From DATBFX01 sp034667245 (lineage in GTDB: Bacteria > Chloroflexota > Chloroflexia > Thermomicrobiales > UBA6265), in contig JAXDKI010000012.1 of NCBI GenBank assembly GCA_034667245.1, positions 1 to 5,952 on the forward strand: DNA of 5,952 nucleotides. The letters are read 5' to 3'. The notes beneath the pieces are model-generated. The model saw nothing but the letters and a program-made list of their open reading frames with translations, ran no database searches and was not told the origin of the DNA. How positions within the stretch are numbered: position 1 is the first letter of the stretch; the number at the start of each line of letters is the position of its first letter. Position numbers and translations under genes: made by a program. Shown one piece after another: positions 1-5,880 of the stretch.

Positions 1-239
1 TCGACGACGTCATCGTGGGCGGGCCCCTGCCATACAAGGACGGCAAGATCGGCGTCCCGGACGCGCCAGGGCTGGGCGTCACACTCGACCGGGAAAAAGT
101 CCGGCGGTACGGCGAGCTCTACAAAGAGCTCGGCGGCTACACCTACGACCGTGACCCCGGCCGCCCCGACTGGTACGCCCTGGTCCCGAACGAACGCTGG
201 GCCGATCCGACCATCGGTCTCTCGCCGAAGCTGCGGTGA
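1..239 (+). CDS. MR/MLE (enolase superfamily) dehydratase-like protein, C-terminal fragment, 5' end outside window
   Basis: The reading frame is open from the left edge (first full codon at base 3) to a TGA at 237-239 and gives 78 residues, so the GTG at 15 is not a real start. The sequence GGPLPYKDGKIGVPDAPGLG followed by VTLDREKVRRY is the typical tail of mandelate racemase/muconate lactonizing family proteins. In that family a G-x-I-x-VP-x-x-PGLGV-x-LD segment closes the barrel just before the end. These enzymes abstract a proton next to a carboxylate, and many are sugar-acid dehydratases such as glucarate or galactonate dehydratase. The catalytic Lys, metal-binding Asp/Glu and His residues lie upstream of the window, so substrate and activity cannot be read here. 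It is on the same strand as the lactonase that follows 187 bases later, which fits a sugar-acid pathway. Family assignment is fairly secure; specificity is unknown. Confidence 0.8.
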   Translation, partial: DDVIVGGPLPYKDGKIGVPDAPGLGVTLDREKVRRYGELYKELGGYTYDRDPGRPDWYALVPNERWADPTIGLSPKLR

Positions 240-274
240 CGCGGATTTGTGGCCCGGTTGGCTCAACGAATCGG

Positions 275-380
275 AGAGAGATTCTTCGACAAGTCCTTCG
301 CAAGCTCAGGAGGAATGACGATGGTTGTTGGCGGCGTCGCCCCACTTTTGTCATTCCGAGCGAAGCCGAGGAATCTCTTT
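275..380. repeat. Imperfect long inverted repeat (REP/MITE-like dispersed element)
   Basis: The left arm starts GAGAGATTCTTCG (275-287) and ends AGGAATGACG (311-320). The right arm starts TGTCATTCCG (349-358) and ends CGAGGAATCTCTTT (367-380). The ends of the arms are near reverse complements of each other, so about 106 bases could fold into an imperfect hairpin with a central spacer around 321-348. The right arm, translated in the lactonase frame, gives CHSERSRGISF, a peptide I recognise as a frequent spurious N-terminal extension in genomes rich in this repeat. It probably lies outside the coding sequence and may act as a transcript-processing or attenuating structure between the two genes. 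Mobility is not shown: there is no transposase and no obvious target-site duplication. Confidence 0.75.
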
Positions 381-411
381 CCGACCAGAGGCAACGCACG
401 GCATGAAGAAC

Positions 412-418
412 GAAAGGG
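412..418 (+). promoter_or_regulatory. Ribosome binding site deciding the lactonase start
   Basis: GAAAGGG lies 8 bases before the ATG at 427, good Shine-Dalgarno spacing. The in-frame ATG at 403 has only a weaker AGAGG (387-391) 11 bases upstream. The more distant TTG at 325 lies inside the inverted repeat. The site therefore favours 427. Confidence 0.5.
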
Positions 419-426
419 CCGACGGT

Positions 427-1284
427 ATGCATCCGATCCTTCCGCTCGACCGCGCGTCCGTGTTCGTCGACGCCACGCTTGGTCCAGTCCGTCTCAAACA
501 TCCGGAGGGACTCGCCATCGCCGGAGACGGCGCGATCTGGTGCGGCGGCGACGGCGGCGAGATTTACCGGATCGAGCCGGACGGATCGGGCATCGAGATC
601 GTCGCCAACAGCGGTGGATTTGCGCTCGGCATGGCGTTCGACCGGCAAGGGCGCCTCTACACCTGCGATCTCGGACACAAAGCGGTCTTCCGCCTCGATC
701 CGGCCAGCCGAAAGCTGGATCGGTTCGCAACGGGCGATGGGAATACCTCGATAAAGGTGCCGAATTATCCCCTCGTCGATGCGAACCGGAATTGCCTCTA
801 TGTCTCGGACAGCCACGCTTTCGGCGAGCCCGGGCCCGGCGTCTGGCGCTTCGATCTGGAGACGGGCGCGGGCGGTCTCTGGTACGCCGGTACGCTGGAC
901 TTTGCCAACGGCATGGCGCTGTCACCAGACCGGAACACGCTCTACATCGTCGAAACCTTCGGACGCCGTGTCTCGCGGATTCCAATCCACCCGGATGGGT
1001 CCGCCGGGGACGCTGAGGTGTTCGTGGAGGGCATCGAGCGGTTGCCGGACGGTCTCGCCTTCGATGTCGAGGGCAACCTGTACATCTCCTGCTACGAACC
1101 CTCTCGCCTCTTCCGTGCCACGCCCGATGGCCGATTGGAGCTGCTGATCGACGATCCGGACGCACACACCTTCTGCCACCCGACGAACTGCGCCTTCCGC
1201 GGCTCGGATCTGTTTACTGCCAACCTTGGACGGTGGCACATCACGAGGATCGAGGTCGGAATCCAGGGTCTGCCGCTGCTTTAG
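427..1284 (+). CDS. SMP-30/gluconolactonase/LRE-family lactonase
   Basis: This 285-residue protein has the six-bladed beta-propeller pattern of the SMP-30/gluconolactonase/LRE family, which hydrolyses sugar lactones to aldonic acids using one divalent metal ion. Blade repeats are visible as hydrophobic-G-N/R-L-Y strands (RLYTCD, CLYVSDS, TLYIVET, NLYISC). Putative metal ligands match the family pattern: Glu27 in HPEG, Asn161 in FANG and Asp208 in LPDG, corresponding to Glu18, Asn154 and Asp204 of human SMP30. There is no signal peptide or membrane segment, so it should be cytosolic. Length is normal for the family. The start at 427 is preferred because MHPILPLDRASVF resembles usual family N-termini and has a spaced ribosome binding site; ATG 403 would add eight residues, and an extension to 325 would read through the repeat. 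It probably belongs with the upstream dehydratase gene and acts one step before it. Substrate lactone unknown. Confidence 0.88.
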   Translation: MHPILPLDRASVFVDATLGPVRLKHPEGLAIAGDGAIWCGGDGGEIYRIEPDGSGIEIVANSGGFALGMAFDRQGRLYTCDLGHKAVFRLDPASRKLDRFATGDGNTSIKVPNYPLVDANRNCLYVSDSHAFGEPGPGVWRFDLETGAGGLWYAGTLDFANGMALSPDRNTLYIVETFGRRVSRIPIHPDGSAGDAEVFVEGIERLPDGLAFDVEGNLYISCYEPSRLFRATPDGRLELLIDDPDAHTFCHPTNCAFRGSDLFTANLGRWHITRIEVGIQGLPLL

Positions 1285-1310
1285 GCGCTACCAGGGAAAG
1301 CTATCCGCCG

Positions 1311-1589
1311 ATGCTCCGTCGCCTCTCGTCGCACGCCCACTGGAACCCCAACGACACCCGTCTGGAACCGGTCATGGATCCTTCGAGCAGGCAGAAGTGG
1401 CTGGCCGCCCGCCCGAAGGCGGCGCGCGACGAATTCGTGCGCCGCGTCAAAAAGGACGGGATCGGGGTCCATGCCCGCCCGTTCAGCACGCACACAGAGG
1501 TCTATTCGATCGACGAATTGGTCTGGGCGTTCAAGTTCGTCCATCAGCTGCGCGTGCAGCACGGGCTCGACATCGTCTCCGCCATGACC
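1311..1589 (+). pseudogene. Remnant of a GH38-type glycosidase N-terminal domain
   Basis: In the frame containing ATG 1311, the translation from about 1400 (WLAARPKAARDEFVRRVKK, then GIGVHARPFSTHTEVYSIDE, then LVWAFKFVHQLR and HGLDIVSAMT) follows the pattern of GH38 N-terminal domains. It lines up with residues 77-130 of the intact GH38 enzyme in this window, where FKQWHGRGYIDVAGMQYNHT leads on to LTISSAMQCD. The two are clearly different members, so this is not a local duplicate. The match stops at SAMT, just before the catalytic Asp expected in SAM-x-x-D, and sequence of another gene follows. The first 30 codons contain SSHAHWN, faintly like the HTHWD zinc motif, but most of the segment expected between that motif and WLAARP is missing. 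With no catalytic Asp and no C-terminal domains, it cannot be an active glycosidase. The homology is by eye. Confidence 0.6.
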
Positions 1590-1870
1590 GTCTGCCGCCA
1601 CATCTTCGCCCCCCTGTCCCTTAGCGCCTTCGCGAAAGTATTTATCCACCAGTTCACCTGGATCTGGAACGAACTCCTCATCGGCCTGACGTTGACTCGC
1701 AGTGAAAACGTCCGGCCGATCATCACTCCGGTCGCCGCTCCCCAGGCCAGTTCTCCCGCACCTGTCCGCCGTTTGCGCTGGCAGGAGCCTTGCTCGTCTC
1801 TTTACCGACGAGCATGCTGTTTTTCGCCGTGCAGCGCGTCTTCGTGCGAGGGACGAGGGCAACGGCATAG
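1590..1870 (+). pseudogene. Remnant of a MalG-type carbohydrate ABC transporter permease, C-terminal end, frameshifted
   Basis: From about 1593 the frame reads CRHIFAPLSLSAFAKVFIHQ, then FTWIWNELLIGLTLTRSENV and RPIITPVAA. This is the tail of the EAA coupling-loop region plus the following membrane segment and periplasmic loop of MalG-type sugar permeases. The match then moves to another frame: from CAG at 1748 it reads QFSRTCPPFALAGALLVSLP, then TSMLFFAVQRVFVRGTRATA, and stops at TAG 1868-1870. That is the usual last membrane helix with its basic, FVRG-containing end. Restoring one G after CAG 1743-1745 (CAGGCCAG to CAGGGCCAG) rejoins the halves as AAxQGQFSRT, so the break is a single-base deletion. 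Only about the last 90 residues of a protein of roughly 280 remain; most of the membrane domain is absent. A working protein is very unlikely. The substrate would have been a sugar or polyol. Confidence 0.75.
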
Positions 1871-1967
1871 GGGGCGAACAGCTCTTACCGGAAGCGGAGT
1901 CGCCTCCAGCGGAGTAACCTTTCCTCTACCCGCTGATTAAGCGGTCAGTGAACCAAGGGGGATCCTC
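1871..1967 (+). other. Non-coding leader before the oxidoreductase gene, with a small hairpin and ribosome binding site
   Basis: No gene is seen between the permease remnant stop and ATG 1968. CCGCT (1930-1934) and AGCGG (1940-1944) form a five-base-pair inverted repeat around GATTA, too small and without a T run to call a terminator. AAGGGGGA at 1955-1962 is a strong Shine-Dalgarno sequence 5 bases before ATG 1968. I find no convincing -35/-10 pair, so the oxidoreductase may depend on read-through from upstream. Confidence 0.45.
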
Positions 1968-3020
1968 ATGCCGTTGCGAATTGTCCAGGTCGGCCTCGGT
2001 GGTTGGGGTCGAGACTGGGCCAAAAACGTCCTGCCTAAGGTCGAAGAGGTTCATCCGGTCGCCTGGGTCGATGCGGACCCCGCCACGGTGACGGCCGCTC
2101 GACAGACGTTCGGTATCCCGAAGGAGTGCTGCTTCACCTCGCTTGAAGCAGCGTTGGCGGCCGTTGCGGCGGACGCGGTGCTGGTGACTACACCGGTTGG
2201 CGCCCACATTCCCGTCGCGCTGGAGGCGATTGAGGCCGGCAAGCACGTGCTCGTCGAGAAGCCGTTCGCGCCGAACCTTGCCGAGGCGCGGCGCGCGGTC
2301 GAGGCCGCGGCGGCGCGCGGACCCGTGCTGATGGTCAGCCAGAACTATCGCTTCTTCCCGGCGCCGCGTGCCGTCGCCGAGCTGATTGCGGGCGGGACAC
2401 TCGGTTCGGTCGGTGGGGTCTATGTCGACTTCCGCCGCAACGTGACGCACGCGACCGGACGCGAGCGTCATTTCGCGCTCGCGGATCCATTGCTCGTCGA
2501 CATGGCGATCCACCACTTCGACCTGATGCGGATGATCCTAAAGCAGGAGCCGCGGCGCGTCTCGTGCCACTCCTGGAACCCGCCCTGGAGTCCGTTCACG
2601 GGCGGCGATGCAGCTGCGACGGCGACCGTTGCGTTCGACGGCGGTGCCGTCGCCTCCTGGCGGGGAAACTGGGTCAGCCCCGGCGATCAGACCTACTGGG
2701 CGGGGGAATGGCGCGTGGAGTGCGCCGGGGGCGAGATTCGCTGGACCAGCCGCGAGGAATTGGGCGGGACGAGCGGCGACCGCGTCACGGTGCATCCCGC
2801 AGATGGGCCAGCGAAGGAATTGAAACTGCCGACCGTTCGTCCGCACGGTCGAGCTGGAGCGCTTGCCGCCTTCGCCGCTGCGGTTCAGGCCGGCACGGAA
2901 CCGGAGACATCGGGCCGGGACAACCTCAGGACGCTGGGACTCGTGGAGGCGGCCTTATCGTCGGCCGCGACCGGACAGGCGGTGTCCGTATCGCCCCAGG
3001 CAGAGACGCGCCGGGGGTAG
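1968..3020 (+). CDS. Gfo/Idh/MocA-family NAD(P)-dependent oxidoreductase
   Basis: This complete 350-residue protein has the usual two domains of the family. The N-terminal Rossmann domain carries VGLGGWG at residues 8-14 for dinucleotide binding, an acidic VDAD at 34-37 after the second strand, TTP at 74-76 and the hallmark EKP at 97-99, whose Lys98 binds cofactor and substrate. The C-terminal alpha/beta domain begins near residue 125 (QNYRFFPA) and contains DMAIHHFD at 178-185, matching the family D-x-G-x-H-x-x-D motif with His182 as likely catalytic base. Members oxidise or reduce hydroxyl groups of sugars, inositols and their derivatives; glucose-fructose oxidoreductase-type members produce lactones. 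Cytosolic, with no signal peptide. The start at 1968 is fixed by an AAGGGGGA ribosome binding site. The lactonase gene upstream and the glycosidase downstream suggest it oxidises a released sugar to a lactone, but the substrate is not readable from sequence. Confidence 0.9.
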   Translation: MPLRIVQVGLGGWGRDWAKNVLPKVEEVHPVAWVDADPATVTAARQTFGIPKECCFTSLEAALAAVAADAVLVTTPVGAHIPVALEAIEAGKHVLVEKPFAPNLAEARRAVEAAAARGPVLMVSQNYRFFPAPRAVAELIAGGTLGSVGGVYVDFRRNVTHATGRERHFALADPLLVDMAIHHFDLMRMILKQEPRRVSCHSWNPPWSPFTGGDAAATATVAFDGGAVASWRGNWVSPGDQTYWAGEWRVECAGGEIRWTSREELGGTSGDRVTVHPADGPAKELKLPTVRPHGRAGALAAFAAAVQAGTEPETSGRDNLRTLGLVEAALSSAATGQAVSVSPQAETRRG

Positions 3021-3055
3021 GGCGCGCAGTAGGGCAGCCATCGCGATCACACGGC

Positions 3056-3096
3056 AGGGCAGACACGGCGGTCTGCCCTCGCGCCGTGTCTGCCCT
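3056..3096. terminator. Hairpin between convergent genes, probable bidirectional terminator
   Basis: AGGGCAGACACGGCG (3056-3070) is exactly complementary to CGCCGTGTCTGCCCT (3082-3096), giving a perfect 15-bp stem with an 11-base loop. It begins 36 bases after the oxidoreductase stop and lies 20 bases beyond the glycosidase stop on the other strand. This is where a terminator shared by both genes would be expected. No T run follows on either strand, so it is not a textbook intrinsic terminator; it may instead block read-through or protect mRNA 3' ends. The loop repeats GTCTGCCCT, allowing a second, shorter hairpin. Confidence 0.6.
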
Positions 3097-3115
3097 CGAT
3101 CGGTGGGGCTCGGGC

Positions 3116-5743
3116 TTAGAAGCGCACGCGCACCGACTGCACCGCCAGTGCAGTTACCGGTACGCTCACCACGCCGTCGCCGACCGGCAGCGCGGCCGCG
3201 TCGATCTCCAGCGGCGAGGTCAACACGGCCAACTTGGGCGGCCCGGCCAAGAAGCGCAGGGGTACAGTCTGTCCCGCCTCCGCCAGGTTTTGCACCCGGA
3301 TGATTGCGCCGTCGCCGTTCTCCGCCGGCTTGGCCGTCACCAGCACCGGCGCCTCAGCCGGGACGTCGAGGAAGCGCCCCGTCTCCGGCCCGGTTCGCAG
3401 GTAGTCACGCAGCACGATCGGGGGCGTCGCGCTCTCGGCGCCGAAGCGCGCCGCGGCAACGTCGTCTACCGCGCCGCCGTGGGTGGTGAGGCGATAACGG
3501 AGCGGAATCTCTCCCCCCTGTGACGCCTTGAAGTTGACCATCCAGTGGTTGTGGAGCGCCCACGACATGAGCGTGGGACCTTCCGGTTCCAGCTGCCGCG
3601 CCCACTTGCCGGTCGTGATCCCACCCAGGTGCATCAGGGGTGCGTCCAGGGGCGTCACCGTCACCCCGCGCTCGCCGTCGCTGACGTCGACCCAGCGGCC
3701 GATCGGGTACCAGTCGCGGACGGTGCCGTTGAGCTGGTCGTCATCGGGGGTGAAGGGGATGCCGTTGACGTCGGCCCGGAACGACGGCGCTCCGAGGTTG
3801 AACGGGAAGGCGATGAAGACCGCCTCGATCCCCGTCTCGTGCTCCTTATCGAGCACCCAGTTCACCTCCAGCGCCTTCTGCCCCGTTTCGAACGCGAATT
3901 CGCAGCGACCACTGCGAAGCCCCGGTCCCGTCACCTTGACCGCGATCGACGCCCGTCCGTGCGCGATCTGGGGCTCCTCGACCGTCACCCCGGAGACAGA
4001 CCACCGCTGCCACGGCGTGTCGGTTCGACCATATCCGAAGTCCTCGGCCGAGAAGTCGCCCCAGAAGAGGGCCTGTCGCCCTTCCGGCGACTCGACCCGC
4101 TCGTAGACGTATTGACCGATACCCCAGTCCTGGTAGCTTCCCGCGAAGTCGTGGCCGAGTTCCTTGTCGAAGAACTCGGCGAGGGCACCCGTCGTCGGAT
4201 CGACCCGAATCCGATAGTGCGCGTTCTCGATCGCGTTCGCCTCGGCTGTAAGGTCTTCACCGGCCGGCTGGGCGTCCAACGGGAGGAAGGCGTAGCCGAA
4301 GCCAGGGACCTCACCGGTCACGCGGCGAAAGGGCGTCTCCGGCCGCACGCCGCCCCATGGCACGTTGCGCGGGAAGAGTGACTCCAGGACTCCGACCGGT
4401 GCCGCCCAGCCGTGCTGCTCCGGCTCCTCGACGACGACGGTTCGCGGCCACGGCAGCGTGTTGATGACCAGCACCGAGTCGGCTCCGGGATCGGGGTAGG
4501 CCTCGCGCGGGTCGAGGTCGCCGAGGTTGAACATCCCCTCGATCCCCGGTTCCGCCACCGTCTCGGCCAGCGTCCGCGACGCCCTGGCGAGCATGTCGAG
4601 TGCCTCCGCCGAGGCGGTGTAGGCGTAGTTGCTCTTCCGGTTCCACTGGCCGCGCGTCCAGAGGGACTTCGGCGCCTCGATGCTGGCGAAGGCCCCCCAG
4701 GTGTGCTCGTCAAAGAGCGTTGCCTGCTCGTAGGCATGCGCCATCCGCTCCGCCGGCCAGAGCTCCTTTCCCTGGGCCATCAGCCAAGAGGCGACGGTCT
4801 CGGCCATCAGCAAGTACTCGTGGGTCGCGCGGCTGACACCGGTCTCGAACGCGCTCGACGCGACGCCATCCGACCACCAGTCGAGCCAGTCGCCGCGGAG
4901 CGTCGGCAGGTCCGCACCGTGCCGGATCCGCAGCATCCGGTTGAACGCCGCTGGTGTCGTAAAGACGATCCGTGGCGTCCGCCCCTGCGCGTTCCAATCG
5001 CGGACGAAGTCGGGCATCCGCGGATCGGGAGGCCCGTTGTCCACCCGCATCGGGTGGGTCGATTGCGCGTACATGAAGTCGTACGGGTAGTCCGGGTCGG
5101 CCTCCAAGCGGGCGACGATCGGCGGTAGCGACTGGTCGACGAAACGCCAGTCGCCGAGCTTGGCGATGCTGCGGCCCCACAGGTAGTGGAAACCGTTCCA
5201 AGCCAACACCTTGTTGCCGGCCGGCCCTTCCCACCAGAACGCCGACGGGATCGGTTTCGGCGTGTAGCCGCGGAGCGGGTTGACGGCCATCGTCATCAAC
5301 TCGATACCGGCCTGCGGTAGGAGATCGGCGTAGAGCCAGCTGATGCCATTGACGTCGCACTGCATCGCCGACGAGATCGTGAGCTCAAAGGCGTCGCGCA
5401 ACCGCCGCGCCGGGTAGAGACTGCGGATCATCTGCTCGACGTTCTGCATCGGGGTGTGGTTGTACTGCATCCCGGCGACGTCGATGTAGCCGCGGCCGTG
5501 CCACTGCTTGAACCGCTCGATCTGGGCCGAGGATGCCTTCGCGAAGTACTTCTCGGTCATCCCGGTGACTTCGCAGACCCAGCGGTACCGCGCCTCCTCC
5601 GGATAATCCTGGGTCGCCTCGATCAGGTCGAGCGCCTGGTCGATGAACTCCGCGTGCTGCCGGAAGCAGAGGTCCTGGTAGTCGGTGAACCCGATGTCGG
5701 TGTGACTGTGGTTGACGACATAAAGCGTCTTGATCCGCTGCAT
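3116..5743 (-). CDS. Glycoside hydrolase family 38 (alpha-mannosidase-like) enzyme
   Basis: This complete 875-residue protein has the GH38 layout. The N-terminal catalytic barrel opens with NHSHTDIGFT at residues 11-20, where His14 and Asp16 fit the zinc-binding H-x-D. Asp130 in SAMQCDVNG is the likely catalytic nucleophile and third zinc ligand, and His347 in LFDEHTWG is the likely fourth. A helical middle domain covers roughly residues 280-390. The beta-sandwich C-terminal region begins near VLVINTLPWPR (424-434) and includes IENAHYRIRVDPTTG (505-519) followed by FFDKELG, a signature of the GH38 C-terminal domain. The family removes alpha-mannose residues with retention, but this divergent branch may act on other alpha-linked sugars. 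There is no signal peptide, so it should act in the cytosol on imported oligosaccharides or glycosides. The start at ATG 5743 is chosen over an in-frame codon at 5797 because the latter lies inside the promoter and GAGGGAGG precedes 5743. Convergent with the oxidoreductase. Confidence 0.85.
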   Translation of the reverse strand: MQRIKTLYVVNHSHTDIGFTDYQDLCFRQHAEFIDQALDLIEATQDYPEEARYRWVCEVTGMTEKYFAKASSAQIERFKQWHGRGYIDVAGMQYNHTPMQNVEQMIRSLYPARRLRDAFELTISSAMQCDVNGISWLYADLLPQAGIELMTMAVNPLRGYTPKPIPSAFWWEGPAGNKVLAWNGFHYLWGRSIAKLGDWRFVDQSLPPIVARLEADPDYPYDFMYAQSTHPMRVDNGPPDPRMPDFVRDWNAQGRTPRIVFTTPAAFNRMLRIRHGADLPTLRGDWLDWWSDGVASSAFETGVSRATHEYLLMAETVASWLMAQGKELWPAERMAHAYEQATLFDEHTWGAFASIEAPKSLWTRGQWNRKSNYAYTASAEALDMLARASRTLAETVAEPGIEGMFNLGDLDPREAYPDPGADSVLVINTLPWPRTVVVEEPEQHGWAAPVGVLESLFPRNVPWGGVRPETPFRRVTGEVPGFGYAFLPLDAQPAGEDLTAEANAIENAHYRIRVDPTTGALAEFFDKELGHDFAGSYQDWGIGQYVYERVESPEGRQALFWGDFSAEDFGYGRTDTPWQRWSVSGVTVEEPQIAHGRASIAVKVTGPGLRSGRCEFAFETGQKALEVNWVLDKEHETGIEAVFIAFPFNLGAPSFRADVNGIPFTPDDDQLNGTVRDWYPIGRWVDVSDGERGVTVTPLDAPLMHLGGITTGKWARQLEPEGPTLMSWALHNHWMVNFKASQGGEIPLRYRLTTHGGAVDDVAAARFGAESATPPIVLRDYLRTGPETGRFLDVPAEAPVLVTAKPAENGDGAIIRVQNLAEAGQTVPLRFLAGPPKLAVLTSPLEIDAAALPVGDGVVSVPVTALAVQSVRVRF

Positions 5744-5747
5744 CCCG

Positions 5748-5755
5748 CCTCCCTC
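5748..5755 (-). promoter_or_regulatory. Ribosome binding site of the GH38 gene
   Basis: On the minus strand GAGGGAGG ends 4 bases before ATG 5743. It is purine-rich and, with the promoter position, supports this start over the upstream in-frame codon at 5797. Confidence 0.65.
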
Positions 5756-5780
5756 GGTCGCTCGTCCTGTAGGCGGGCGC

Positions 5781-5809
5781 ACGATATGCGGAGACAACTA
5801 GCTTGTCAA
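5781..5809 (-). promoter_or_regulatory. Sigma70-type promoter of the GH38 gene
   Basis: On the minus strand a consensus -35 box TTGACA (5804-5809) is followed after exactly 17 bases by TATCGT (5781-5786) as the -10 box. Transcription would begin near 5774, leaving a leader of about 30 bases before ATG 5743. The -35 box is perfect, while the -10 matches TATAAT at four of six positions. The promoter shows that this gene forms its own unit, separate from the plus-strand genes. Confidence 0.6.
5793..5807. promoter_or_regulatory. Inverted repeat inside the GH38 promoter, candidate operator
   Basis: GACAA (5793-5797) and TTGTC (5803-5807) are reverse complements separated by five bases (CTAGC). 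The pair overlaps the -35 box and the spacer of the promoter. A dimeric repressor bound here would block RNA polymerase, as LacI- or GntR-type regulators of sugar genes often do. No regulator gene is in the window, and arms of five bases could arise by chance. Confidence 0.35.
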
Positions 5810-5861
5810 TGATGAACATCGCTGAGTAACTCGGTTTCACATCCGAGGGAAAAGAGATCGA

Positions 5862-5880
5862 GGTTCGGTCCAACCGAGCC
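5862..5880. promoter_or_regulatory. Imperfect inverted repeat upstream of the GH38 promoter
   Basis: GGTTCGGT (5862-5869) and ACCGAGCC (5873-5880) pair with one mismatch around CCA. The site is about 53 bases upstream of the -35 box, where an activator or an auxiliary operator could bind. The rest of 5810-5952 shows no gene I can support; a short CTCGG...CCGAG pair (5830-5847) is also present. Confidence 0.3.

Noticed and set aside
325..426. N-terminal extension of the lactonase from TTG 325
   Set aside because: These codons translate the inverted repeat (CHSERSRGISF) and lack a spaced ribosome binding site; family members begin near MHPILPLDRAS.
79..816. Long open frame on the minus strand (245 codons)
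   Set aside because: It overlaps the dehydratase tail, the repeat and the first half of the lactonase. Its translation is Arg-rich and low in recognisable motifs, as expected for a shadow frame in GC-rich DNA.
1233..1940. A single 235-residue hypothetical protein
   Set aside because: The frame overlaps the lactonase end, joins parts of two unrelated families and ends in out-of-frame sequence after the frameshift. It is best read as pseudogene remains.
3545..4381. Plus-strand open frame (278 codons) inside the GH38 gene
   Set aside because: It is antisense to a well-supported enzyme, has no recognisable domain and shows the Arg/Pro-rich make-up of shadow frames.
5744..5797. Eighteen-residue upstream extension of the GH38 enzyme
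   Set aside because: The start codon would lie in the -35/-10 spacer of the promoter, upstream of the expected transcript start, and the added residues are not like a signal peptide.
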